Notes: generated by a model from the sequence alone, not told the origin. A stretch of 64,000 nt of DNA from Paenibacillus sp. NEAU-GSW1 (GCF_009737085.1 NZ_WOVL01000025.1:1-64000), one strand, 5' to 3'; counted from the first letter of the stretch, positions 35,279-45,720 are shown. Made by a program: numbers and translations.

Positions 35279-38200
35279 CTATTTGGACCTGACCGTCTCG
35301 TCTTCAACAATAAATGGCGCCGTCCCGTCCTCAAGCTTGGTCAACGTTTCATACAAGAATCGTCCATCTTTAGAGTACCTGAGCTTAGCCAGCTCGGAGA
35401 ACAAATCCTTGAGCGCAGCCTTGCCTTCGAATCGAAGCTGCAAGACGTGTGCGATCCAATCCGTCTCACTCGGAATAGAGCTGTCGTTAGCATGCGCAAC
35501 AATGTTGCCGAACGAACCGAACAATTTGAATTTGCCGCTTTTGCGCAAGCAATCGATTAACAAATCATGCGTCCATTCCAATCCGCTCTCGATCGGCGGC
35601 AATTTCGTTTGATCCAGCACTGAATCCACCGTAACGAAATATTGCGACGCGGCAAGCTTGTCGCTCAGTTGAGCTGAAACATACTCCACAAGGCAGTCTT
35701 TCTTCTCCTCTGACCAGCCCAGCCTATCGCGGTGAATATACTCCCCGAATTGCCCGCTGCGGTAGTAGTAAATAACATCGCTGTTCGACAGCGCAATATC
35801 GAGCGTCGTTTCTCTTGCCCCGACTTCTTCCGTCACCCAATGGTACACCAATTCTCTAGGCACTTCCGCTTCCTGTTCCGCAAGGTATTGCTCCACCATC
35901 GTTTGCAGGGTTAGTCCCTCAAGCGGATGATCATCCGTGGAAATGAGCGGATATCTGGCAAAGCGCAGACGATCGAGGCCAAGCCCTTGAAGCAAATCGT
36001 AGAGCAGATAACCGGATGCAATGCCCATGCGATCGCAAGCTTGCTTCGTCGTCTCATAAACCCGGTTAATATGAACGACCCCCGTATCATCCAGCAATGC
36101 GTGCAACTGCTTCGTGATCGGCTCGAAATCGTTCTCCGCATAAGGGTAAAACTCCCTCAAGCCGACAATGCCCAAATCCGCGCTGACAAAATCGGAATCC
36201 GTCGAAATGGAGAACTCCAGCGTGAACTTTTTCCAGCCCCGCTTCACAATGAATTCATCCCGCAAACTGTCCAGCTTCTGAGGCTCTTGACGCTCGCGAA
36301 TAAACATTTTGATCTGTTCCCCGTTGCTAAGCTGGAAGGCGTCATCCTGATGCCAGATATGCGGGAATTTATTGGGAGCCAGCTTGTCGGAGCCCAGTTT
36401 GCGAAGCATCGTATACAACGCGTACTCATTCGGCATGCCGCCCTGTACGAGCTCGTCCTCGAACAATTGGAAGAGCCTGCCTACGGATATCGGGCTTCTT
36501 CTTTCCAGCAGCTCGAGCGCTTTGTCCGAAACCGCAGCGATGAGCGACGGATTCACCTGGACATAGGAATGATGAATATATTCGCCCCTCCCCCAGAGAT
36601 AAGCGGTATCCATAAATTCATCACGCGCAAATACCGAAGTAAAGTCCCGTTCCCTTACAAATTCACCGGGCCGTACAAGATTGGCTCTTGCAACCAATTC
36701 ATTCGCGCGTTTATAAATTTCCACGCCCTCCGGATAGAGGCGCAGCACCATCTCGACCATTTCGTACTTTTTGGAATTTGCCAGAATATAAAGGCTGTCC
36801 GCTGTAAGCTGAAGCTCTTCATGGACAATTCGCAGCGCAAGCTCATCGGGCATTGCGCCTTCGGTCAATTGCGGAATAATCGCCTCAATTTGTCCGATCG
36901 GCACCATTCGGCCTCTCATCCATTCCTGGAAAGACTTGCGCAGCTTCAAGGCATCCGCCTCGAATGTTTCTTGCTTCTCAATGGTCCACCATCCATACTG
37001 CTCCAAATATACAAGCCCTTCATACTCCTCGACGACTTGCTCCAACAGTCCGTGCGAGAACTTCTCGTCTATGGCCATCGGATAGCAATAGTATTGCTGA
37101 TGCTGAAGACAAGCCTCCTTGAGCGCCCGTTCGACTACAGCTACGTCTGGATGCAGCTTCGTAAGCAATTTGCTAATAATTTGCCGAACCCGTTCTCTCG
37201 TTAATTCATAACGCTGGCCCAGCCATTCCAATGTCGCCCTGCGCCCTTCTTTGCGCTCCGTCCAACGCAAATGCAACATTTGCAAATTACGGTTGCCGGC
37301 AATCGCCTCATCTGACAGCTTCTCCAGCCATAACGACTCCAGATTTTCGATGGCAAAAGCAATTCTCTCCGAAACAGACATGCTATGCCACTTCTGCTCC
37401 TGCTCCCGCCCTGATCGGAACGCTTGTAGACGAATGGCCAACTGTGCCGCAAACTTATTGACGACTGTGCGGCCTACACCGTTTATTTGCTGAAGATTTC
37501 CAAGCATTGTCGGAAGCTCGCCGAGCTTATAAATATGCTGGCTCTGCAATTCATAAATCAGCTTTGGCACGGTCGGATAGAGTTCCACCGACAGCGGCAT
37601 ATCCATATCTTCGTTCTGGAGCTCAATCGTCGTGTCTTCCCATAAGATCTTGCCGCTTTCCTTGGCGCTTTGATTCAAATAGGAAAGAGGGGCGACTGTG
37701 GAATGAGACAGGCCTTCCGCTTCTCCTCCGTTCACAAAAGAAGCCAGCTGTACAAAAAACTTCTGAACGGCCCCTTGCCCGACTCCGCTGATTCGCGCTG
37801 TCAAATCAGACAGATTTACAGGAAGATCACGGATGAGGTCAATATTATATTGCCGCTTAATTCCAGTAAGAAGAGCATTGCAGCCTTGAATCGACAGGTC
37901 ATCGATGCGGGTATCCAGCAATTGAACCGGAACTTCCAGCAGTCCCTCCTGGAACGAGAGCAAGAGCGGCTGCTCATCCGCATTCTCTGCGTTTTCCTCA
38001 TCGACACTTGCGATTGCCGATTCTTCCGGCTGTTCCTCCGGCTTAAACTGTTCCAGCGTTTGCAGCATATCATCCGTACGTCCGCGCAGCAGCCATTTGA
38101 TCGAAGCGACCGGAATGCCATTCAATTGCCCGGTCGAACGAATGCCGAAGCGCGCCAGCAGTCTGGACACGTCAAGGCGTAGCACATCCTCCAGAACGAT

Positions 38201-39646
38201 GTCCGGCTTCAACCCGTTAATATACGCTTCATCCGATTCGCGTTCCAGCTTAATAAAACGGCTAAGCTCTCCCCGGAACTCCACGCCGAGAAACCATAGC
38301 TGGACGAGTACATCATGCAAATGCTTGGGCTGCTGACGGTATAGCTCCTTGAGCTGCTCCTCGGTCCATTCTTCCAGAGTAACAATGCCCAGCTGCTGCG
38401 ATATTTCACTTAAGCGGCTCGGCTCGTAGCTGTCGAGACGATGGAGCCGAATCGCTTGCGGAATAATGACGCCATTATCTCCGCGATCCCCGGCAGCATC
38501 AACAGCATCTTGCTCGGGCTGCTCGAAGGGCTCGGATAATTCGCTCTGCTCGATCGCCGGCGCAGCTTCTCGTTCAGCGATGGCTTGCACAGCTTCTGCA
38601 GATGGAGCGCTGGCCGCTTCTTCGCTCTCGGCAGCTGCAAGCGTGTTCTCCTCTTCCGCTGTCTCTGCCGTCTCCTGAATGAACCAGCGTTTGGCCGAAG
38701 GGTCTTTGCCCATGAGGAACCAAGCCGGTTTGCGCTTGGTCGACTGGCTGCCGTTGCGGGCGAAGCGGAAATTAAAGCCTTTTGGCTTTAGCGCGAACAG
38801 CGTATCCTTTAGCTCCCAGCCGCCGATAATCCATAGCGCGCCGCCGTTTTCCCGCTTGTCCACAACATCCAGCGACAAATCGATCATATATTGTCCGATC
38901 TCGATTTCGCTGTTCTGTTGGGCTTTGTCCGAATCGGTCTTTGTGTCCGGCAGCTCTTCTGCATCGGCTTTGGCTTTGGCTTCGATTTCAGCCTCAGCTT
39001 CCGCCGATTTAATCGCAGCTGGCACTGGCTCCGCTGCAACCGCAGCGTTGCCTGACGCAGCTGTGTTGCGCGCCCATTCGTCAACGCCGCTTGCGAACTT
39101 GTTCAACATTTCTTGCATTTCACGAAACTTATCGTCAATTGAGATCAGCAGCTTTCCAGATACTTGATCCTCGATCAGCTTTTTGATCGTCTCGCTTATA
39201 TCCGTCGCTGCGGTATTTCCGGCTGCAGCTTCCGGCAAAGGCATGACATAGTCCGGCGCCTCAACTTCAATCGGACCGTACAATTCGGTATACCATGCGC
39301 TCAGTTGATAGAGCTGCCGATGCGCAGTGAGCGCAATATCGATTGGCGTATCCTTCGCTTCATGTACGGCGATATTGCCGTGGATGCGCAGCCATTCGAA
39401 TGAAGCGCGGATTTCCGGCGTAATCAGCTGGTTTTTTTCCAATTTATCGATTCGTTCTATTTGTTTAATCGGATAGACAGGCTCTACCTTTTCTCTCTTT
39501 GCTACGTCAATCGCCAATTGCTCCGCGAACAATCGTCCCTGAATGAGCATCATTCTTGGATTGGACCAGATGAGTTCCTCAGCTTTTTCCGCAAGCTTGG
39601 CCAGTTCCGTATGAAAGGTGTTTAATAAAAGAAATGAGGAAGACAA
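35279..39646 (-). CDS. Giant restriction-linked protein with DUF4145-like and sigma-r4-like regions
   Basis: The 1455-residue product is cytoplasmic (no signal peptide or membrane helix). Residues 1-125 resemble the DUF4145 (HEPN-like) domain often found on HsdR subunits, ending in RIHGNIAVHEA. Near 250-330 is a conserved WxxGGWELKDTLFAL-like module. Helix-hairpin-helix-like segments occur near 622 (ISGVGQGAVQKFF) and 725 (INGVGRTVVNKFA). A sigma-70 region-4-like helix lies near 800-830 (RYELTRERVRQIISKLL). The last 600 residues look like repeated winged-helix modules. No nuclease or ATPase motif is seen. TTG 39646 follows AGGAGG by eight bases. It lies between hsdR and the second hsdS and may be a DNA-binding regulator or effector. 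I cannot name a family. Confidence 0.8.
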   Translation of the reverse strand: MSSSFLLLNTFHTELAKLAEKAEELIWSNPRMMLIQGRLFAEQLAIDVAKREKVEPVYPIKQIERIDKLEKNQLITPEIRASFEWLRIHGNIAVHEAKDTPIDIALTAHRQLYQLSAWYTELYGPIEVEAPDYVMPLPEAAAGNTAATDISETIKKLIEDQVSGKLLISIDDKFREMQEMLNKFASGVDEWARNTAASGNAAVAAEPVPAAIKSAEAEAEIEAKAKADAEELPDTKTDSDKAQQNSEIEIGQYMIDLSLDVVDKRENGGALWIIGGWELKDTLFALKPKGFNFRFARNGSQSTKRKPAWFLMGKDPSAKRWFIQETAETAEEENTLAAAESEEAASAPSAEAVQAIAEREAAPAIEQSELSEPFEQPEQDAVDAAGDRGDNGVIIPQAIRLHRLDSYEPSRLSEISQQLGIVTLEEWTEEQLKELYRQQPKHLHDVLVQLWFLGVEFRGELSRFIKLERESDEAYINGLKPDIVLEDVLRLDVSRLLARFGIRSTGQLNGIPVASIKWLLRGRTDDMLQTLEQFKPEEQPEESAIASVDEENAENADEQPLLLSFQEGLLEVPVQLLDTRIDDLSIQGCNALLTGIKRQYNIDLIRDLPVNLSDLTARISGVGQGAVQKFFVQLASFVNGGEAEGLSHSTVAPLSYLNQSAKESGKILWEDTTIELQNEDMDMPLSVELYPTVPKLIYELQSQHIYKLGELPTMLGNLQQINGVGRTVVNKFAAQLAIRLQAFRSGREQEQKWHSMSVSERIAFAIENLESLWLEKLSDEAIAGNRNLQMLHLRWTERKEGRRATLEWLGQRYELTRERVRQIISKLLTKLHPDVAVVERALKEACLQHQQYYCYPMAIDEKFSHGLLEQVVEEYEGLVYLEQYGWWTIEKQETFEADALKLRKSFQEWMRGRMVPIGQIEAIIPQLTEGAMPDELALRIVHEELQLTADSLYILANSKKYEMVEMVLRLYPEGVEIYKRANELVARANLVRPGEFVRERDFTSVFARDEFMDTAYLWGRGEYIHHSYVQVNPSLIAAVSDKALELLERRSPISVGRLFQLFEDELVQGGMPNEYALYTMLRKLGSDKLAPNKFPHIWHQDDAFQLSNGEQIKMFIRERQEPQKLDSLRDEFIVKRGWKKFTLEFSISTDSDFVSADLGIVGLREFYPYAENDFEPITKQLHALLDDTGVVHINRVYETTKQACDRMGIASGYLLYDLLQGLGLDRLRFARYPLISTDDHPLEGLTLQTMVEQYLAEQEAEVPRELVYHWVTEEVGARETTLDIALSNSDVIYYYRSGQFGEYIHRDRLGWSEEKKDCLVEYVSAQLSDKLAASQYFVTVDSVLDQTKLPPIESGLEWTHDLLIDCLRKSGKFKLFGSFGNIVAHANDSSIPSETDWIAHVLQLRFEGKAALKDLFSELAKLRYSKDGRFLYETLTKLEDGTAPFIVEDETVRSK

Positions 39647-39727
39647 TGCGCTAACCTCCTAAATTCGACTACATGCCGCTTCTCCAGATCCTCTCAGGAC
39701 TTTATGCAGCCATTTACATAACCAAAA

Positions 39728-39759
39728 GCATTGCGAGCTCACGAATGAGTTCGCAATGC
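39728..39759 (-). terminator. Terminator between hsdR and the giant gene
   Basis: GCATTGCGA-CTCA-TTCG-TGAG-TCGCAATGC forms a strong stem, with TTTT following on the minus strand. It splits the region into an hsdM-hsdS-hsdR unit and a giant-gene plus hsdS unit. Confidence 0.75.
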
Positions 39760-39776
39760 CAGCAGACTTCTCTTTT

Positions 39777-42700
39777 TTAGATGGTATAAGGACGGTTATT
39801 CTCGGCAGCTACGGAGTAGTTCGAAACGTTTCGCTTGGAATCGTAAGCATTATATTTCATTTGCAGCTCTGCCTGCTTGATGACAAGCTCGGTCGCCTCC
39901 GGAATTTCATCAGGCGGATATTTGAATTGCTTGAGCAGCCTTTTGATCAGCGAGCGCATATTCGCTTTCGCGTCATTGCGTTTATGCCAATCAGGCGTTT
40001 GGTTGTCTGCAATGAGCTGAAGCAGCTTCTTCGCCATCTCCCGCAAAACATCCGATTGATAATGCGCCTTCACCAGCTCCGGCTTCGCCAATGCGTCATA
40101 GAATGCCTGCTCCTCCGGCGACAGCTGAAGGTCGATCCCTTCATTGATCGCCGATTCGATTTCCTTGGCGAAATCGATCATCTGCGTAATGAGCACATCA
40201 ATATCTTCAGCCTGATTGTACCGCTCTACGATATGCTTCAGCTTCTCGGAGAAAAATCCGGCGCGGACGATATTCGTCTGCTCGAACCATTTGATTTTAT
40301 CGTCAATCAGCTTCTTAAGAATCGTTGCGGCTACATTTCTCCGTTTCATCGCCATAATGCGCTCTAAATTTTCGACGGACAGCAAGCTCTTCTCTTTCTT
40401 TGCCGTAATGGATACGACCTCGTCGCCGTCCTTAATGATCGCTTGCTCGATCATTGCCGTAATTTTTTTCTTGAACGCCTCTACATCCGGCATGCCGTCG
40501 CGTTCGACCTTGACGATAAAGGATTTGACCGCGATAAAAAAGCTGACCTGCACGCGCACCGTAAAATCCAGCGCAGTCGCACAAATGTTATACGCGCTCT
40601 GCATTCTCGCGACATGCTTCATGAATACTTCCTTAGCCCGTTCTTTCAGCACATGCTCCACGCCGTCCTGGATCAATTCAAACCGTTCCTTCGGCGTTGC
40701 ATTCATATATTTTGAGAATTCGAAGCCATGGAACATATCTTCCAGAATCTCGACTTCTGTCATGAGAATTTCCTTGGCCTTCTCAATCTCCGGGATGCTG
40801 TTCTTATCGCGATTGGTGTACGTATTGAGCGCTTCCTTCAAATACTTGCTGAGCCCGATATAATCGACAATCAAACCGGCCTGCTTGTTTTTGTACACCC
40901 GGTTGACCCGGGCAATCGCTTGCATCAGATTATGCTCTTTCATTATTTTATCGATGTACATCGTATCGAGGCATGGCACGTCAAATCCGGTCAGCCACAT
41001 ATCGACGACAATGACAATCTTGAGATTGCTTTTCTCGTCTTTGAACTGGTTCGCAAGCGTCTGCCGGTGCTGCTTGTTGCCGACAAGATCCCGCATCTCC
41101 TGCTCGTCTTTGTTGCTGTCCGTCATAACCAGCCCCACTTTATCGGCAAGCTCGGGCGATTTTTGCTTGATGAGCTGGTACATCTTATAAGCGATTTTGC
41201 GGGAATAAGCCACAATCATCGCTTTTCCCTTCAACATATCTTTGCGAATCTCATAGTGAGCGAGAATATCGTCGACAACGAGATTAAGCCGATCATCATC
41301 GCCGATCACTGCCTCCATCGTCACGAGATCCTTTTTCAGCTTCTCGATTTTCTCCGGAGTAAGCCCCTGAGCTTCAATGTTTGCGACTTCGTGATCGATT
41401 TGATCGAGAATGCCCTCATCCAAATGCACCTTGGCGAGACGGTTCTCGTAATGCAAATCGACCGTCGCCCCGTCCAGCTTCGCCTGCGTCATATCGTAGA
41501 CGTCGATCAGCTCGCCAAAAACGCCAATCGTCGATTTGTCATGGGAATCGATCGGCGTCCCTGTAAAGCCGATAAACGTCGCATTCGGTAGCGCGTCCCG
41601 GAGATATTTGGCGTAGCCGTAGACGAGCTCGGCTTCGAGCGTCTTCTTGTCGATGCGAATATCAGGGTCGATTCCGTATTGGGAACGATGCGCTTCATCG
41701 GCAATGACGATAATGTCGGGACGGTTCGAGAGCAGCCCCGTCTCCTCCGTAAACTTCTGAATCGTCGTGAAAAAAATACCGCCAATCGAACGATGCTCCA
41801 GCAGCTCGATCAGATTTTCACGGGACTCGGCGCGAACAGGCGCCTGGCGGAGAAAATCGGCCGCGCTGCTGAAGGTGCCGTGGATTTGCTCGTCAAGATC
41901 GTTGCGATCCGTTACGACGACAATCGTCGGGTTATTCAGGCGCGAGATTAAACCCGCAGACAGAAACACCATCGAGAACGACTTGCCGGAGCCTTGCGTA
42001 TGCCAGACGACACCGCCGCGCTTGTCGCCGTCAACGGCGCGTACGACGCTGTCGATCGCCTTGTTCATCCCGAAATATTGATGATAGCCGGAAATGATTT
42101 TGGCCTTGCCGCCGGCAAAAAAGCTAAAATTGCGAATAATATCGAGCAATTGCCCTCTGTTGAGCAGCCCCTTCATCAGAGTGCCGATCTGGGCGATATG
42201 CGGTTCATCGACGATAGGCGAATAGCGATCTGCCTGCTTCCACTGCATATAGCGGTCATAATCAGCTGTTATCGATCCGAAACGGGCATTGACCCCATCG
42301 CTAATAATGCTGAAGGCGTTGTATTGGAACAGCGGCTTGATCATGTCCTGATACGTCTTGATTTGCAAATAGCCGTCATGGATCGTCGCATCCTCGCGCA
42401 CCGCCGATTTCAGCTCGATCACGACGATCGGCAAGCCGTTTACGAACACGACAACGTCCGGACGCTTCTCCGCTTTATGGATGACGGTATACTGATTGAC
42501 AGCCTTAAAGCTGTTTTTGTTCGGATGGTCAAAGTCGATCACCCGGACGATCCGGGAAGGAACATCCTCCCCGTATACCTCGATACGCACGCCCTCGATC
42601 AGATAGCGGTGAAACTGCTGATTAGCGCCAACCAGACTGGCATCGTCGATATAAAGCAGCTTGCGCAGCGCAGCTTCGATCACTTCCTCGGACAAGGATG

Positions 42701-42860
42701 GGTTGAGGCTGTACAGCGCATCGCGCAAGTCCTCTTCCAGCACAACCGTATGCGGGTCACGGGCAAGCTCGTAACCGTTCTGGACTTTATAGTTAAGCTC
42801 GTCTTGAAGCAGCTCCAGGACGACAGCTTCCAAGCTATCTTCGTTAAACAAAGGCTTCAC
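39777..42860 (-). CDS. hsdR: Type I restriction endonuclease subunit HsdR
   Basis: The 1027-residue product has an N-terminal PD-(D/E)xK nuclease region with VVIELKSAV (near 148), a Walker A GSGKSFSMVFLSAG (near 295), a DEAH-type box ADEAHRSQYG (near 390), and helicase motifs FTGTPI and DMWLTGFDVPCLDTMYIDK. It translocates DNA in an ATP-dependent way and cleaves unmethylated sites. All expected motifs are intact. It begins 13 bases after the first hsdS and ends near a terminator. Confidence 0.96.
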   Translation of the reverse strand: MKPLFNEDSLEAVVLELLQDELNYKVQNGYELARDPHTVVLEEDLRDALYSLNPSLSEEVIEAALRKLLYIDDASLVGANQQFHRYLIEGVRIEVYGEDVPSRIVRVIDFDHPNKNSFKAVNQYTVIHKAEKRPDVVVFVNGLPIVVIELKSAVREDATIHDGYLQIKTYQDMIKPLFQYNAFSIISDGVNARFGSITADYDRYMQWKQADRYSPIVDEPHIAQIGTLMKGLLNRGQLLDIIRNFSFFAGGKAKIISGYHQYFGMNKAIDSVVRAVDGDKRGGVVWHTQGSGKSFSMVFLSAGLISRLNNPTIVVVTDRNDLDEQIHGTFSSAADFLRQAPVRAESRENLIELLEHRSIGGIFFTTIQKFTEETGLLSNRPDIIVIADEAHRSQYGIDPDIRIDKKTLEAELVYGYAKYLRDALPNATFIGFTGTPIDSHDKSTIGVFGELIDVYDMTQAKLDGATVDLHYENRLAKVHLDEGILDQIDHEVANIEAQGLTPEKIEKLKKDLVTMEAVIGDDDRLNLVVDDILAHYEIRKDMLKGKAMIVAYSRKIAYKMYQLIKQKSPELADKVGLVMTDSNKDEQEMRDLVGNKQHRQTLANQFKDEKSNLKIVIVVDMWLTGFDVPCLDTMYIDKIMKEHNLMQAIARVNRVYKNKQAGLIVDYIGLSKYLKEALNTYTNRDKNSIPEIEKAKEILMTEVEILEDMFHGFEFSKYMNATPKERFELIQDGVEHVLKERAKEVFMKHVARMQSAYNICATALDFTVRVQVSFFIAVKSFIVKVERDGMPDVEAFKKKITAMIEQAIIKDGDEVVSITAKKEKSLLSVENLERIMAMKRRNVAATILKKLIDDKIKWFEQTNIVRAGFFSEKLKHIVERYNQAEDIDVLITQMIDFAKEIESAINEGIDLQLSPEEQAFYDALAKPELVKAHYQSDVLREMAKKLLQLIADNQTPDWHKRNDAKANMRSLIKRLLKQFKYPPDEIPEATELVIKQAELQMKYNAYDSKRNVSNYSVAAENNRPYTI

Positions 42861-42873
42861 CGCCTATCTGTTG

Positions 42874-44151
42874 TTAGAGTTCGATCTCCGACACGTCGAT
42901 CTCCCCGGACATGAGTTTGGGGAGGAGGGTGTCTCGGAGGGAGGATAGGTTACTGTTTTCTTTTTGAGCGCGAATCATCTTTTCTGAAAAAGAATGATAG
43001 ATCTCCGAAAAACTTTTAATTAATTTTGCGTCTGGAATTAATACTTTCATTTGTTTAATCACTTCGCGACCTAATTCTGTTTGTCCGGTACTTCCAGTCC
43101 CAGCATTTTCAAATGTTGATTGCATATTTTTCAACATACAACCTAAAAAACCGATACCATTCTCTAAATTCGGACGGATAATTGTTACATGAGAATCAAC
43201 TGTAAAATTCACCAAATGCTCGTACACTTGTGCTACTCTGCCTAAAGTTCCCGTGCCAGTAGAGTTAACTAGAATATCACCAAACTGAACTATTTTTTCT
43301 AAACTAACCTTACTTTCATGTGGTCTTGCAAGCGATAAAGTAAGTGCTCCAGCTCTTATACACTTCTGATTTATTACCCATCTGTCCGAATCAACTGCGT
43401 ATTTAGGAGCAATACCTCTTGATACAAAACTAGTTACATTTTCAATAGTTTCTATTTTCCAACCAGGCGGTATCTCTTTATCTATTTCCTCGCACCATAC
43501 CATCTCGCCACCACTAGATTTATAAGGCTCACCGTTTTCATTCGGGAACTCAAAATCAACGAACCATTGCTTAAATATGGCCTGAGCCATTTGTTCGAGG
43601 ACTTTGTTCACGCGGATATTGAGATCGATTTTGTCATCAAGGGTTGACAATAATGAAGTTATTTTTTTTTGTATCTCCATTTGCGGAAGCGATATCTCAA
43701 AATTCTCTATCATCGCTTTTGTTAGGGCATTTCTTGTCCCTCCATGCGAAGCCAACGATAAGAGACTTTTTTTTGCTAAAGGATTCAATAATGCATACAT
43801 AACAAATTTTGAATCTGCAAGATCAGGATCTGTTCTAATGATTGCTACGTGCTGATTCACTCGTGCAGGAACAACATTTTTATCAGGCATGCAACATCGT
43901 GCTACTGAATCACCAGTTATGTTAAGTAGAACATCATTCACTTCAACAGTAACATTTCTTAAATCATGAGCTTGATTCTCATCAATAAATGCTAAGCCAT
44001 TATGACTAAATTGAAAATCCAGTACATTTTGACTCCTTAAAAACGGAATACCCGTACTATAATAAGCTTCTTTTCCTCCTTTAGGTGTCGCACCACTTCC
44101 GATTTTAGTCGTTACTTCGCTTAATTTTTTTAATTCAAAACTCATACCCAA
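42874..44151 (-). CDS. hsdS: Type I restriction specificity subunit, first copy
   Basis: The 425-residue product has two recognition domains (about residues 8-170 and 225-395) and the central conserved helix LDDKIDLNIRVNKVLEQM, then AQAIFKQWFVDFEFP, with a matching C-terminal SSLRDTLLPKLMSGEI. The recognition domains are clearly more AT-rich than the flanking hsdM and hsdR, a common mark of domain exchange. It overlaps hsdM by 17 bases. It shares its central segment with the second hsdS 8 kb downstream, but not its recognition domains. Confidence 0.93.
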   Translation of the reverse strand: MGMSFELKKLSEVTTKIGSGATPKGGKEAYYSTGIPFLRSQNVLDFQFSHNGLAFIDENQAHDLRNVTVEVNDVLLNITGDSVARCCMPDKNVVPARVNQHVAIIRTDPDLADSKFVMYALLNPLAKKSLLSLASHGGTRNALTKAMIENFEISLPQMEIQKKITSLLSTLDDKIDLNIRVNKVLEQMAQAIFKQWFVDFEFPNENGEPYKSSGGEMVWCEEIDKEIPPGWKIETIENVTSFVSRGIAPKYAVDSDRWVINQKCIRAGALTLSLARPHESKVSLEKIVQFGDILVNSTGTGTLGRVAQVYEHLVNFTVDSHVTIIRPNLENGIGFLGCMLKNMQSTFENAGTGSTGQTELGREVIKQMKVLIPDAKLIKSFSEIYHSFSEKMIRAQKENSNLSSLRDTLLPKLMSGEIDVSEIEL

Positions 44152-45631
44152 TTGCCCCCAAACTCCGCTTTATCTTCTCATCCAACTCAGAAGACTCCGA
44201 CATGAGATCGGCAAGCTCGGCGACAAGCTTCTCCATCTTTTGTTCGAACGGCTCGCTATCCTCGATTTCCTTCACGCCAACATAGCGTCCCGGAGTGAGC
44301 ACGTTATCATGCTTTTGAATTTCTTCGAGGCTTGCCGACTTGCAAAAGCCCACTTCGTCCGCATAACCGTCGTTGTTCAGCCACTTATGATACGTCTCCG
44401 CTATCGAAGCGACATCCGTATCCTCCAGCTCCCGCAATCTGCGGCTGATCATCGAACCTTTGTCGCGCGCGTCGATAAAGAGCACCTCGCCCTTCCGCTT
44501 CTTGCCGCGGCGCAGGAACCATAAGCAGACCGGTATGCCGGTCGTAAAAAATAATTTATCCGGCAGCGCCACGATGCAGTCGACCAAATCCTCTTCAATA
44601 AACTGCGCGCGAATATTGCCCTCGCCCGACGTTTGCGACGATAAAGAACCGTTCGCCAGCACGATGCCGGCAACGCCTTTGGACGGCTTCAGCTTGGTCA
44701 ACATATGAGACAGCCAAGCATAGTTGGCATTGCCCCGGGCAGGCATGCCCCATTTCCAACGCGAATCATCAAGCAGGCTGTCCTGTCCCCAGTCGCTGAT
44801 GTTAAACGGCGGATTCGCCAATATATAATCGAATTTCTCGTCCTTGAATTGATCGCCATGGAACGTGTCGTCATGCGTGTTCCCAAGATTCGCTTCGATG
44901 CCGCGAATCGCCAGGTTCATCGTCGCCAGACGGCGCGTTTCCGCATTCAGCTCCTGACCGTATACGGATAGGTTGAACGCATTGCCGCCATGCGCCTTCA
45001 CGAATTTCTGCGCTTGCACGAACATGCCGCCCGAACCGCAGCACGGATCATAGATCGTGCCCTCGAACGGCTCGATCATTTCGACGAGCAATTTCACAAC
45101 GCTGCTTGGCGTGTAGAATTCACCGCCGCCTTGGCCGAGCATAAAGGCAAACTTGCCGAGGAAATACTCATAGACGCGACCAAGCGCGTCCTCTTCAATG
45201 AGCGACGTATCCGAGTTTTCGAACACCATAACCACTTCGCCTACGCGGCGTTGGTCGATATCGGCTCCCGAATATATTTTTGGCAATACGCCGGCCAGGT
45301 TTTTATTTTCTTTCTCGATCGCAATAAACGCCTCGTCAATCACTTGGCCGATGTTCGGCTTGGTCGCATGCTCGATGATATGCTTCCAGCGCGCATTCTC
45401 AGGAACGTAAAACACATTGAACCGCTCATATTCATCGCGGTCGTTCTCAAAGCCGTCGCCCTCCGCCACCAATTCGTTGTAGCGCAGGTCGAAGCGGTCA
45501 GAAATATATTTCAGAAAGATGATGCCGAGCACGACATCTTTATATTTGGATGAAGCGATGCTGCCTCTCAACTTGTCGGCTGCCGCCCATAGCTTATCTT
45601 CCATGCTGGTCACTAAATGTTCTTTTGCCAT
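44135..45631 (-). CDS. hsdM: Type I restriction DNA methyltransferase subunit HsdM
   Basis: The 498-residue product has an N-terminal helical domain (KLWAAADKLRGSI and YKDVVLGIIFLKYISDRF), the S-adenosylmethionine motif YDPCCGSGGMFVQA (near 195) and the adenine methylase motif NPPF (near 274, LANPPFNISDWG). It methylates adenine within the site chosen by HsdS and completes the nuclease complex with HsdR. ATG 45631 follows GGAGG; the longer frame to 45670 lacks a site. It is the first gene of the hsdMSR operon. Confidence 0.96.
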   Translation of the reverse strand: MAKEHLVTSMEDKLWAAADKLRGSIASSKYKDVVLGIIFLKYISDRFDLRYNELVAEGDGFENDRDEYERFNVFYVPENARWKHIIEHATKPNIGQVIDEAFIAIEKENKNLAGVLPKIYSGADIDQRRVGEVVMVFENSDTSLIEEDALGRVYEYFLGKFAFMLGQGGGEFYTPSSVVKLLVEMIEPFEGTIYDPCCGSGGMFVQAQKFVKAHGGNAFNLSVYGQELNAETRRLATMNLAIRGIEANLGNTHDDTFHGDQFKDEKFDYILANPPFNISDWGQDSLLDDSRWKWGMPARGNANYAWLSHMLTKLKPSKGVAGIVLANGSLSSQTSGEGNIRAQFIEEDLVDCIVALPDKLFFTTGIPVCLWFLRRGKKRKGEVLFIDARDKGSMISRRLRELEDTDVASIAETYHKWLNNDGYADEVGFCKSASLEEIQKHDNVLTPGRYVGVKEIEDSEPFEQKMEKLVAELADLMSESSELDEKIKRSLGAIGYEF

Positions 45632-45720
45632 TTCGCAGAATGCCTCCGTTATAGGTTTTCCAATTTGCATATCACTCTATCTAGTCATTATAAGGCTCGA
45701 GTCCGCAAACCGACAATAAT

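Noticed and set aside
35927-37204. 425-codon plus-strand frame opposite the giant gene
   Set aside because: It has no start signal and no domain; the minus-strand gene is continuous with a good ribosome site.
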